Source of the DNA: Clostridiaceae bacterium
GTDB lineage: Bacteria; Bacillota_I; Bacilli_A; Erysipelotrichales; Coprobacillaceae
Assembly: GCA_902363625.1 (NCBI GenBank)
Contig: CABJAS010000008.1
Coordinates: forward strand, 62,001 to 126,000
Direction: 5' to 3'
Length of the DNA: 64,000 bases
The translations under genes and the position numbers were made by a program. The notes beneath the pieces are model-generated. The model saw only the letters and a list, made by a program, of their open reading frames with translations. It did not search any database and had not been told where the DNA came from. Of the stretch, positions 8,064 through 17,164 are shown piece after piece; within the stretch, counting starts at the first letter, position 1, and each line of letters begins with the position of its first letter.

Positions 8064-9076
8064 ACTCTGTGATCCAATGCATAGCAAACGATCTTCTCAC
8101 ATACCTCTGCAAAGTCGATGCCGACTGCTAACGCTTCTTGAGGAAGCAGGCTTGATGGCGTCATCCCCGGTAGTGAGTTTGCTTCCAGACAATATAAATT
8201 TCCCGTTTCATCCATCATAAAATCAATTCGAGCATAGTTTTTCAACCCTAAAACATCATATGCTTTTAAAGCCAGCTCTGACATTTCTTTCGCCTTATTT
8301 TCATCAATTGGTGCAGGTGTAATTTCTGATACTTTTTCAGTATGATATTTATTGAAATAGTCATAGAAGCCTTCTTCCATACAGATTTCAATGATCGGCA
8401 AGACATCACGATCTAATATACCAACAGAAAATTCTCTCCCGCTGATAAAGTCTTCAATCAATACCTGATCACAGAACAAAAAAGCTTCTTTTAAACTTTC
8501 CTCTAGCTCAGCATGATTCTTAACAATCGTCACGCCAATACTAGAACCACCGTTTATGGGCTTAACAACGCAGGGAATATCAATATCCTCTATCTTATCA
8601 TGTTTAGTAATCGTAATGCTTTTAGCGGTAGGAATATTATTCTGCATAAAAAGTTGTTTTGCAATTGCTTTATCCATCGCTAATCCACTGGCAAAAGAAC
8701 CGCTGCCGGTATAAGTGATTCCATATAGATCAAACACTGCCTGTATCTTTCCATCCTCGGCATTCGCTCCATGCATCGCAATGAAAACAACGTCTGCTTT
8801 TTTACATATGTCTAAAACATGCTGCCCGAAATAACCTTTTTTTGATAAATGACTTTCATTTAATATGAACGGCTTTGCTGTAATAACTGCATCTCCGATA
8901 AAATTCTTTTGACTTTCAAATAGGGCTTCGCTGTCGATTAACGGCAAATCTTCACAGACATCAATCAAAATTGCGTGATGCCCTTTTTCTATCAATGCTT
9001 TATGAATCAATGTTCCGGAAGATAAAGAGACATCTCTTTCACTGCTTGTTCCCCCTGTTAATACCACTATGTTCAT
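8060..9076 (-). CDS. ddl: D-alanine--D-alanine ligase
   Basis: A 338-residue ATP-grasp enzyme that makes the D-Ala-D-Ala dipeptide for peptidoglycan. Visible motifs are the N-terminal VLTGGTSSERDVSL, the serine loop region GGSSIGVTIV, and the C-terminal metal-binding ARIDFMMDE and EANSLPGMTPSSL. The omega-loop reads YDYFNKY, keeping the tyrosine seen in D-Ala-D-Ala ligases rather than the VanA-type change, so D-lactate specificity is not expected. GAGGTG lies before the ATG. No terminator separates it from the ABC-F promoter, so ddl transcripts probably run into the attenuator downstream. Confidence 0.95.
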   Translation of the reverse strand: MNIVVLTGGTSSERDVSLSSGTLIHKALIEKGHHAILIDVCEDLPLIDSEALFESQKNFIGDAVITAKPFILNESHLSKKGYFGQHVLDICKKADVVFIAMHGANAEDGKIQAVFDLYGITYTGSGSFASGLAMDKAIAKQLFMQNNIPTAKSITITKHDKIEDIDIPCVVKPINGGSSIGVTIVKNHAELEESLKEAFLFCDQVLIEDFISGREFSVGILDRDVLPIIEICMEEGFYDYFNKYHTEKVSEITPAPIDENKAKEMSELALKAYDVLGLKNYARIDFMMDETGNLYCLEANSLPGMTPSSLLPQEALAVGIDFAEVCEKIVCYALDHRV

Positions 9077-9095
9077 CTTATTTCACCTCAACGCT

Positions 9096-9124
9096 ATTAT
9101 ATGCTAAGAGTTCCTTTTTGGAAA
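9096..9124 (-). promoter_or_regulatory. Promoter of ddl
   Basis: TATAAT at 9096-9101 and TTTCCA (four of six) at 9119-9124 with a 17-base spacer on the minus strand. The -35 lies inside the left copy of the 31-bp repeat. Confidence 0.6.
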
Positions 9125-9134
9125 GAAAATAAAA
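9104..9134 (+). repeat. Left 31-bp direct repeat flanking the bacteriocin island
   Basis: Identical at 28 of 31 positions, in the same orientation, to 12416-12446; the shared core is CTAAGAG, then TCCTTTTT, then AAAGAAAATAAAA. The two copies enclose the bacteriocin genes. Confidence 0.6.
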
Positions 9135-9257
9135 GATATATAAAAATTAAAATTTTTAAATGAATTAACAATTCTAAAAAGTAATTGTATGTTTTAAAAA
9201 TTCATGATTAATAATATGAATCATTATATTGATTCTTTTAATTAGACAAGACTAAAT

Positions 9258-9305
9258 TAAAAAAATAAAACATAAAACGAGGAAATTACTCCTCATCTCA
9301 TGTTT
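9258..9305 (-). terminator. Intrinsic terminator after the bacteriocin operon
   Basis: GAGGA pairs with TCCTC (9279-9283 with 9290-9294), extended by an outer AAACAT/ATGTTT pairing, and is followed by a T-rich tail on the minus strand. It lies just after the small secreted peptide gene. Confidence 0.65.
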
Positions 9306-9342
9306 AAATTAAGTCATATCTTTCATTTTATGTAACTAATTA

Positions 9343-9645
9343 CTAATAATAGTTATGTCCATGCTCAGTTCCATAAACACTAACAAGTTCTATAAGAGAA
9401 ATTTCGCCTCCACGATAAACAAATTGCTGCCCTGTTGATGGTGTTCTTAAACCAGCCTGCCACACACCACCATTATATTTAGCAATAGTCACATACTTCG
9501 TTTGAGTTAAACTGTAATACTTATCCGTATATTGGATAATATGAAATGTATCAGAATCCAAATATTCTTGTGCAAATAGACTGGTGACATTAATTGAAAT
9601 TAATCCTCCAATTACCATTAACATTAAAACTAATCTTTTTTTCAT
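9343..9645 (-). CDS. Lactococcin 972-like secreted peptide (bacteriocin precursor)
   Basis: A 100-residue protein with a Sec signal peptide: basic MKKR, a hydrophobic core, and likely cleavage after SLFA at residue 25, leaving about 75 residues. The mature part contains GGVWQAG, reminiscent of the GG-x-W-x-x-G segment of lactococcin 972, and ends in GHNYY; there is no cysteine. Lactococcin 972 has a 25-residue signal and a 66-residue mature chain and blocks septum formation through lipid II. The assignment leans on the two neighbours, which fit the family's immunity/export pair well. The start overlaps the ABC gene stop as ATGA, with AGGAGG upstream. In the classical locus the peptide gene comes first; here it comes last. 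Confidence 0.6.
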   Translation of the reverse strand: MKKRLVLMLMVIGGLISINVTSLFAQEYLDSDTFHIIQYTDKYYSLTQTKYVTIAKYNGGVWQAGLRTPSTGQQFVYRGGEISLIELVSVYGTEHGHNYY

Positions 9646-10286
9646 AATCTTTCCTCCTGTTTAAATTCAATAATTTTATCGCAAAACTCTTTCAATGAAA
9701 GATCATGACTTACAATAACAATTGTTTTTCCTTTATCTTGCAATTGCCTAAATTGCTCAAAAATAAATTGTTTATTTTCCCAATCCAATGAAGCAGTAGG
9801 CTCATCTGCCAATATTAATGAGCAATCTTTCAACAATATTTTTGCCAAAGCAACACGCTGCTGTTCTCCTCCAGATAAATGATATATTTTTTCATTAAGT
9901 TTATTTTTTAATCCAAGAGTGTCTAATACATTTAGGAACAAATCTATTTTATCCTTTTTCTTCATGCCATCTAACTTGGAAAGAATCATTAGATTATCTA
10001 AAACTGTTTCATTATCAATTAATCCAAAATTTTGAAAAACAAACCCAATATCCATTTTTAATAAATTTCTTTTTTGCCGATTATTTTTTATTTCTTTTCC
10101 ATTGTAAAGAATTTTACCACTATCAACTTTTTCAATACTTCCAAGGATATTTAGCAAAGTTGTTTTTCCACATCCGGATGGTCCAAAAATTCCAGTAATT
10201 TTATTATCTGGAATTTTCAATGAATAATTATCAAATAATATAATATCATCAAATTTTTTATTAATATTTTTCAATTCAATATACAT
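9642..10286 (-). CDS. ABC transporter ATPase of a lactococcin 972-type locus
   Basis: A 214-residue ATPase with Walker [10 protein letters not shown], signature LSGGEQQRV and Walker B LILADEPTASLD, in the LolD/MacB-like class. The wording around the Q-loop (GFVFQNFGLIDNETVLDNL) is typical of the ATPases paired with lactococcin 972-type bacteriocins. It presumably pairs with the upstream membrane protein for export or immunity. It overlaps that gene by 11 bases and the peptide gene by 4, so all three are translationally coupled. The gene looks AT-richer than ddl next door. Confidence 0.85.
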   Translation of the reverse strand: MYIELKNINKKFDDIILFDNYSLKIPDNKITGIFGPSGCGKTTLLNILGSIEKVDSGKILYNGKEIKNNRQKRNLLKMDIGFVFQNFGLIDNETVLDNLMILSKLDGMKKKDKIDLFLNVLDTLGLKNKLNEKIYHLSGGEQQRVALAKILLKDCSLILADEPTASLDWENKQFIFEQFRQLQDKGKTIVIVSHDLSLKEFCDKIIEFKQEERL

Positions 10287-12240
10287 CTCTAAATCCCCCT
10301 TTCCGCATTATTTTTTGTGTAAACAAAATAACCAGACCTGTTAAAATAATATAAGATACATCTAGAAAAATTATAATAATTGGGTTACAAGCTAAAACAA
10401 AATTTGCAAATACATTAAAACTGACGTACAAAATACTTTGTATCAATATAAATCGAGATGCGATATAAAGATCACTTCTACCCTCTATATATTCTAGAAA
10501 ATATTTCTTACCGTTTATTTTACAATCTAATATACAGAGTTGAATCTCTTGTATAATAATTGCTGCCAATAATAATCCGACTATTGGCAAAAGTATTTTT
10601 ACTTCTCTAATAAATATTTCATCCTGTTGATGATATACCTCCGTGTTGACATTTTTAATTGTAAAAAAGTCTTTAGGCAAATCGTATTTTATATATAAAT
10701 TTTCAATATAATTCAGTGCTTCTAACATATTCCCATTAAAACGAAAATATCGAAAGCTTTCAATCTGCTTTTCTTCAGGTATACAAATAAAAACTGTTTT
10801 AGCTTTATTAAAGGCCCCATTTAAAGAGGGACGATCAGCTATAAATAAGTTTTCGCTATCTAATTGAGAATACTTGCAAATCGTAAAATTTGGTTGAAAA
10901 TAATATTGGTTAAGGCTCAATTCAATTTTCTTATCATTCTTAATACTCTCATCAATGAAATAATAATATTTTTCGTCATCAAATTGAAAATCATAATTAA
11001 CTAAATGCTGTTCTATTAAATAGTTTTTAGTGACTTCAATGTACTGTATTTCATCGGTGCTTAACGAGCTAATTGAAGCATAAGTATATATGTTGTTATT
11101 AATATATAAATCTTCATATAAAGCTGTGCTTCGTTCAGCCATTTGTGGGTACTTGCTTGAAAAAAAATAATATGTAATAGAAGATTCTTCAATATTGTGT
11201 TGTTTTATTTTCTGATAATCAAAATACTGCACTGATAATAGAATAAACTGGCTAAAGGTATTTACAGATAATATTAATAGAAAAAGCTTTGATATATAGT
11301 TTAAATACAAAAATGATTTATATTGACGTTTCCCTTTTATTAATTCATTTACAGATATAGTTTTTATTTGAATAAATATCAGACTACTAAAAATCAATAA
11401 TAAAGCAATAAAGAATAATTCAATCAATAAAATGATTTCAATTAATTTAAATGTATTATTAAAACTTGTTTTAATAAAAATAAAATATAACAAAACATAA
11501 ATAATAAATTGTAAAAATATCCCAATTGCTATATCTTTTAGTACAAATCTATAAAATATTTGTAAAGAATTTCGTCCTTCCAATTTATTTAGACAAATCT
11601 TCTTTGATTGGTATAAAATTGAAATATTATAAACAATAATGAATACTAGTCCTATTAAAGATAAACACAGTAATGGCATATACAAAACTAAATTCCATGC
11701 AATTGATGTTTCTCCTTCTGCTGAACTTAGCATAAATTGAGTCAAATCCAAATGAGATTGTAAACTAACTTTTAAACCATCAATATCGCCACTATAGATT
11801 TGATATTCCCCATCTATGAAATCAATATTTTGCATAGATTGTAAAATAAATTGCTCATTATCTACAGGATTAAAAATTTTATTATTTTTATTTTTACTAT
11901 GTGAATCATATATGTAATTAGTATCTAAATCTGTTATTTCTCCCTTTTCTAGGTAAATAGATCGAAAATAGTTCCAATTTTTGCTATGTGCATAAATTAC
12001 ATTTTGTCTAGTATCTACATTTGTGATTATCCTATAGCACTCTATTTTATTGTCATCAAACAGTCCAATGAGATCAGATACAGACATTTCAGCATTTGGT
12101 GAAATAATAAGTGAAGAATATTCCTTACTTATTGAATTCGGGCTGTACTGTGAAGTAAGTATTGCATCATAAGTCTGGATACTTAAATAAAAGATAAAAA
12201 ATGAACATAACAGTAAATAGACATAAGTTATTTTTTTCAT
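10276..12240 (-). CDS. Bacteriocin-associated integral membrane protein (putative immunity/permease)
   Basis: A 654-residue polytopic protein: one N-terminal segment (YVYLLLCSFFIFYLS), a large outside domain of about 150 residues, a cluster of hydrophobic segments around residues 185-330, a second outside domain, and about three C-terminal segments (from about residue 560). This layout, of about 650 residues with seven or so helices next to a small ABC ATPase, matches the putative immunity proteins of lactococcin 972 loci. Such proteins resemble FtsX/MacB-type permeases, so it could export or protect. The ATG at 12240 follows GGGAGG; a TTG at 12246 is less likely. It is strongly AT-rich with many AAT, ATA and TTA codons, consistent with transfer. 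Confidence 0.75.
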   Translation of the reverse strand: MKKITYVYLLLCSFFIFYLSIQTYDAILTSQYSPNSISKEYSSLIISPNAEMSVSDLIGLFDDNKIECYRIITNVDTRQNVIYAHSKNWNYFRSIYLEKGEITDLDTNYIYDSHSKNKNNKIFNPVDNEQFILQSMQNIDFIDGEYQIYSGDIDGLKVSLQSHLDLTQFMLSSAEGETSIAWNLVLYMPLLCLSLIGLVFIIVYNISILYQSKKICLNKLEGRNSLQIFYRFVLKDIAIGIFLQFIIYVLLYFIFIKTSFNNTFKLIEIILLIELFFIALLLIFSSLIFIQIKTISVNELIKGKRQYKSFLYLNYISKLFLLILSVNTFSQFILLSVQYFDYQKIKQHNIEESSITYYFFSSKYPQMAERSTALYEDLYINNNIYTYASISSLSTDEIQYIEVTKNYLIEQHLVNYDFQFDDEKYYYFIDESIKNDKKIELSLNQYYFQPNFTICKYSQLDSENLFIADRPSLNGAFNKAKTVFICIPEEKQIESFRYFRFNGNMLEALNYIENLYIKYDLPKDFFTIKNVNTEVYHQQDEIFIREVKILLPIVGLLLAAIIIQEIQLCILDCKINGKKYFLEYIEGRSDLYIASRFILIQSILYVSFNVFANFVLACNPIIIIFLDVSYIILTGLVILFTQKIMRKGGFRDVY

Positions 12241-12246
12241 TTTCAA

Positions 12247-12557
12247 CCTCCCATAAATTCACTTAATTTTACATTTTCTTTTATATTTTATAGTATATAT
12301 GACATAACGTTATAATAAAAGCGGTTTCAAACAAAATGCAACAGCCTACATTTATATATATGAATTAAAAGAATTTATCCTATATGTTCCATATATATTA
12401 TTATTTCAAAATACACTAAGAGCTCCTTTTTAAAAAGAAAATAAAAAAATCTATATATCCTCTCCAATTATATAACTTTCTGCAATATCTTTGTAATCAA
12501 TAAAACCCCAATTTCTAGCAGCGACTAAGTGAAAGTATTTATATATTATCCTACAAG
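12247..12557. other. AT-rich intergenic stretch with island right end
   Basis: This contains the presumed promoter region of the bacteriocin operon (no convincing -35/-10 pair found) and the right copy of the 31-bp repeat. From 12437 to 12557 a minus-strand frame of about 40 codons is open, but it has no ribosome site and no recognisable motif, and it runs into the MATE remnant; I do not call it a gene. Confidence 0.4.
12416..12446 (+). repeat. Right 31-bp direct repeat flanking the bacteriocin island
   Basis: Partner of 9104-9134 (28 of 31 identical). The left copy lies in the ddl promoter region; this copy lies between the bacteriocin operon and the MATE remnant. Confidence 0.6.
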
Positions 12558-13094
12558 CTAAAGCGGTACCTCTATTTTTTCTCTAAGACAGATATTTTTC
12601 TGCTTCTTCACCAGATAGATGGAAAGCAGCATGCCGATGAAGCTTGAAATGCCTGTTGCCAAGTAAAATCCATTAAACCCGATAGACGGCACTAATCTAT
12701 AGCAAACTAACCTTGTTGTCACATTCGTTAATATCATGATCCTGTGTAAATAATCCTAATAACGGCTGATAAACGCATAGACATATTGTAAGCAGGAGGG
12801 CTGAGAGCAGCATCAGAATTTTATACGATATTGACATGCCATTCTTTATCCTCTTATATTGCTTTAAAGAAGCATTCTGTTCAATAAAAATGGTCAGAAA
12901 TCCCTACAGCCGATCATCATTTGTCTTAAAACATCGTAAAGCATTAAAAACGGCAGTCCGCCTATGAAGATAAGAACACATTGGAGAGCTTCATTCATTA
13001 TTTCCGGCGGTGTACGAATACACTGCAGCAAAAGCAGAATAAAAAGTTCACCTAACACCATAAGGATTAAACTGACGATGAAATCATAAAACAA
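12558..13094 (-). pseudogene. MATE-family efflux transporter, decayed
   Basis: Three pieces read as parts of one MATE transporter. At 12894-13094, a frame contains helix-like LMVLGELFILLLLQ, then TPPEIMNEAL and GLPFLMLYDVLRQMM, as found near helices 3 and 4 of the family. At about 12720-12830, a shifted frame gives LLSALLLTICLCVYQPLLGLF. At 12558-12720, it gives GFNGFYLATGISSF, which matches the C-terminal region, ending at TAG (12558). The N-terminal part is missing, much of the middle is deleted and frames are broken, so no functional pump is possible. The break at 13094 abuts a regulator fragment on the other strand. Confidence 0.75.
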
Positions 13095-13367
13095 AATATT
13101 GCAGCTTTATATAGAAAAGTTGAAAAATCAGATCTCTGCATTGAATCCGGGAATTATCTGTGTTTATATTTTCATGATTGCGGTTTTACTGTTCAAAAAC
13201 ATATTGAAGAGACTAAAATCTATGCTCAACAAAATGATTTAGCTATAGAGGATGCTTTTTATATTGAAGTAACTGAGATTCTTTACAATCAGCAAAACAG
13301 TGAGAATGTAACAGATCATTACTTTTATCGATTAAGTGTTCGCATTATCGATACGAGTTGTAGGTAG
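13095..13367 (+). pseudogene. C-terminal fragment of a MerR-type (BmrR-like) regulator
   Basis: A 90-codon open frame, without a start, reads LCIESGNYLCLYFHD, then a KIYAQQNDLAIEDAFYIEV segment and a short tail ending at TAG. The pattern, a 'G-x-Y-L-C-x-Y' strand followed by a helix and 'D-A-F-Y-E', is the ligand-binding GyrI-like domain found C-terminal in MerR-family multidrug regulators. The winged-helix and coiled-coil parts are absent. Such regulators are often divergent from a MATE pump, which is the arrangement of the remnants here. Confidence 0.65.
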
Positions 13368-13373
13368 TTTTTA

Positions 13374-13402
13374 TTGACATGTCTTTAAATATCATGTATT
13401 AT
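13374..13402 (+). promoter_or_regulatory. Promoter of the left tRNA array
   Basis: TTGACA (13374-13379), a 17-base spacer and TATTAT (13397-13402) lie 12 bases before tRNA-Ser on the plus strand, right after the regulator remnant. This is a strong stable-RNA-type promoter. Confidence 0.75.
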
Positions 13403-13414
13403 TTAAATGTTGAC

Positions 13415-13507
13415 GGAGGTTTACCCAAGTCCGGCTGAAGGGATCGGTCTTGAAAACCGACAGGGGGTGGAAGCCCCGCGGGGGTTCGAATCCCTCAACC
13501 TCCGCCA
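13415..13507 (+). tRNA. tRNA-Ser (UGA)
   Basis: 93 bases with a long variable arm (AGGGGGTGG to CCCCGC), a 7-bp acceptor stem, anticodon TGA and encoded CCA. Confidence 0.95.
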
Positions 13508-13524
13508 TTTTTAAAATTTCATAT

Positions 13525-13601
<77 letters not shown>

Positions 13602-13605
13602 TTAT

Positions 13606-13682
13606 GGTCTGGTAGTTCAGTTGGTTAGAATGCCGCCCTGTCACGGCGGAGGTCGCGGGTTCGAGTCCCGTCCAGACCGCCA
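13606..13682 (+). tRNA. tRNA-Asp (GUC)
   Basis: 77 bases, anticodon GTC in loop CTGTCAC, acceptor GGTCTGG pairing with CCAGACC, CCA encoded. Confidence 0.95.
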
Positions 13683-13686
13683 TCAT

Positions 13687-13762
<76 letters not shown>

Positions 13763-13778
13763 TTCAAAACGTCATGTG

Positions 13779-13806
13779 GAAGATTGATAGATATCTTCTT
13801 TTTATT
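13779..13806 (+). terminator. Terminator of the left tRNA array
   Basis: GAAGAT (13779-13784) pairs with ATCTTC (13793-13798), followed by TTTTTATTTTAT. Confidence 0.65.
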
Positions 13807-13811
13807 TTATA

Positions 13812-13848
13812 TAAGAAAGGAATACTTTTGTGTATTCCTCTCTTTTTT

Positions 13849-13850
<2 letters not shown>
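13812..13850. terminator. Bidirectional terminator between the tRNA array and the beta-glucosidase gene
   Basis: GGAATAC (13819-13825) pairs with GTATTCC (13832-13838). A T run follows on the plus strand, and a shorter T-rich tail on the minus strand serves the glycosidase gene ending at 13849. Confidence 0.75.
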
Positions 13851-15333
<1,483 letters not shown>

Positions 15334-15395
15334 TTAGATGACTTTTATTTCTTGTATAAATAAGGTAAAATAGAAAGTAATAGGGAGGAATCGAT

Positions 15396-16166
15396 ATGCA
15401 CTTAATGGACAAATTAAACCAGATTATTAATGAATCTACGCCGGATCGGATGGAATATTGGTTTGCTGATTTTGTGAAAAGCCATTTTGACCAGGTAGGA
15501 GAAATGACGATTGAAGATCTAGCTAAATCCTGTCAAACCTCGACCTCTAGTATCTCAAGGTTAATCAACCAATTTGGCTATGAAAACTATAAGTCTTTTC
15601 GTCACGACTGCGCTTATAATGCCAAGGCTTTAAAACAGCATATGATTTTATCACAGGATGTGTGTCCTTTGCACCTAGCTCCCGAAAATATTGATCACTA
15701 TTTTAATCAAAGACTGCTGCCCTTTTTAAAAGCAATTCAAAAAAAGGATATTGAATTTGTTCGAGATGTCTTTGACTATTATCCAAAAATCTATTTAATC
15801 TCAATGGTCTCTATGAATGTAGTAACGCAGCATATTCAGCTTTCTTTGAGCTATATCCATAGGGAAAAGGTTATCATCATTGTTAACGATTATAACCAGC
15901 TCTCCTCTCTTTCAAAAAAAGACTGTGTTATTGTTTTTTCTAATACTGGGAATATTTTCAAAGGTGAAAACCGTGTAGGACGTCATCTCTTGCATTGCCA
16001 AGCCTATAAGCTGCTGCTGAGTGCCATTGACGATCCTTCTTTAACTCATTTATTCAATCACTGTATCCCTGTTTTCAAGAATGCTGCACAACCCCAATCT
16101 CTGGCAAATTCACAGATCTATGTGCATCTCATGTTCTTTTTTATAGAAATGGTACTTACTTCCTAA
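15396..16166 (+). CDS. RpiR-family transcriptional regulator
   Basis: A 256-residue regulator with an N-terminal HTH_6 domain (MTIEDLAKSCQTSTSSISRLINQFGY, helix-turn-helix around residues 37-60) followed by a divergent sugar-phosphate-binding SIS-like domain of about 150 residues. RpiR proteins sense phosphosugars. Its position, divergent from the GH1 gene with an 83-base gap, suggests it controls that gene. The ATG at 15396 follows GGGAGGAA. The effector is unknown. Confidence 0.85.
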   Translation: MHLMDKLNQIINESTPDRMEYWFADFVKSHFDQVGEMTIEDLAKSCQTSTSSISRLINQFGYENYKSFRHDCAYNAKALKQHMILSQDVCPLHLAPENIDHYFNQRLLPFLKAIQKKDIEFVRDVFDYYPKIYLISMVSMNVVTQHIQLSLSYIHREKVIIIVNDYNQLSSLSKKDCVIVFSNTGNIFKGENRVGRHLLHCQAYKLLLSAIDDPSLTHLFNHCIPVFKNAAQPQSLANSQIYVHLMFFFIEMVLTS

Positions 16167-16231
16167 TCTTTCTATTTACATCTCTATTTTAAATGAAGTC
16201 AGATCGTAAAAATTAAAACTTGCAGAAAATG

Positions 16232-16267
16232 CAAAAAATGAGTTGGGAGGTTTTCCTAACTCATTTT
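16232..16267. terminator. Bidirectional terminator between rpiR-type gene and PHP phosphatase
   Basis: AAATGAGTT pairs with AACTCATTT around a GG-rich interior (16237-16266). A and T runs on the two sides suit both convergent genes. Confidence 0.65.
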
Positions 16268-17033
16268 ATCTTAAATAAGTAATTTCATCGACTAATTCAA
16301 TACCTAAATCATTTAAATACTGGGTTGCCTTTGCTTCCCATTTTTTATCTTCATATTGAAATAAGTCATGTGCATCAATCCCTAAGATCGCTGTATTTTT
16401 GTTTCTAGCTGCAATTTCCCAGAAGCTCTCATTTGGATAATGACGCTGTGTGCTATATCCTAATAAATTGAATTCCAAGGGAATATTCATTTCTTTTGCG
16501 GCAGCACATAAGCGTTCCATCTCTAATTTATAAATAGGACTTTGAGCATCATAATAATGAATCACATCGGGATGTGCCACATATGAATACAGCCCAGTTT
16601 TCATTGCCGCAATCGCATCATCTACATAGCGTTTCAATATACGATCGTCGGCTGTCTTGGTTCCATAATAAGGACCATGTTCATCGCTGTCTTTAAAATG
16701 ATTTCCTAAAATGATATAATCAATCTCTTTTTCCTTTAAAGTTTCCTTCAGCCAATCCATGTATAGAGGATAATATTCACATTCTAAACCGATTTTTACC
16801 TCTATTTTATCCTTGTATTTTTCTCTTAGGGCTTTCAAGGTTTCTAAATAGTTATCCAACTCAGATAATTTCATACGCATCGTTGGAACAAATTTAGAAT
16901 TATAATGCCATGGAGAGTGATCGGAAAATCCGATTATGTGATGTCCGGCTTTAATCGCTGCTTCGATATATTGTTCTTCACTGCCGCGCGCATGATTGCA
17001 GCGTGGAGTATGGGTGTGGTAATTTGCTTTCAT
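16266..17033 (-). CDS. PHP-domain histidinol-phosphatase-like phosphatase
   Basis: A 255-residue metal-dependent phosphoesterase of the PHP superfamily. The N-terminal metal motif is YHTHTPRCNHARG, with further ligands in GFSDHSPW, GLECEYY, YVAHPD and GIDAHD, the full HisK/HisJ set. There are no histidine-biosynthesis genes nearby, so a role as a general sugar- or polyol-phosphatase is possible. AAGGAA before the ATG at 17033 sets the start; an earlier frame opening at 17084 would overlap the promoter. Confidence 0.8.
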   Translation of the reverse strand: MKANYHTHTPRCNHARGSEEQYIEAAIKAGHHIIGFSDHSPWHYNSKFVPTMRMKLSELDNYLETLKALREKYKDKIEVKIGLECEYYPLYMDWLKETLKEKEIDYIILGNHFKDSDEHGPYYGTKTADDRILKRYVDDAIAAMKTGLYSYVAHPDVIHYYDAQSPIYKLEMERLCAAAKEMNIPLEFNLLGYSTQRHYPNESFWEIAARNKNTAILGIDAHDLFQYEDKKWEAKATQYLNDLGIELVDEITYLR

Positions 17034-17055
17034 AACGTTCCTTCTTTCTTCATTT

Positions 17056-17084
17056 ATTATATACAAAGCTCTCATTTTTGCCAA
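17056..17084 (-). promoter_or_regulatory. Promoter of the PHP phosphatase gene
   Basis: TTGGCA (17079-17084), a 17-base spacer and TATAAT (17056-17061) on the minus strand, 22 bases before the chosen start. Confidence 0.75.
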
Positions 17085-17134
17085 GGAATAAATATTTATT
17101 TTATTTTCCCTTAAAAAAGCTAAGGAGTTCTTTA

Positions 17135-17164
17135 CAAAAAAAGCTCATTCATGATGAGCTTTTC
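17135..17164 (-). terminator. Terminator of the large surface-protein gene
   Basis: A 10-bp stem AAAAGCTCAT/ATGAGCTTTT (17139-17148 with 17154-17163) is followed by Ts on the minus strand. Confidence 0.8.

Noticed and set aside
8060..9076. Ddl as a VanA-type D-Ala-D-Lac ligase giving vancomycin resistance
   Set aside because: The omega-loop keeps the tyrosine of D-Ala-D-Ala ligases and there are no vanH/vanX genes nearby.
12437..12557. A minus-strand frame of about 40 codons between the MATE remnant and the 31-bp repeat
   Set aside because: No start with a ribosome site, no recognisable motif, and it overlaps the remnant's end.
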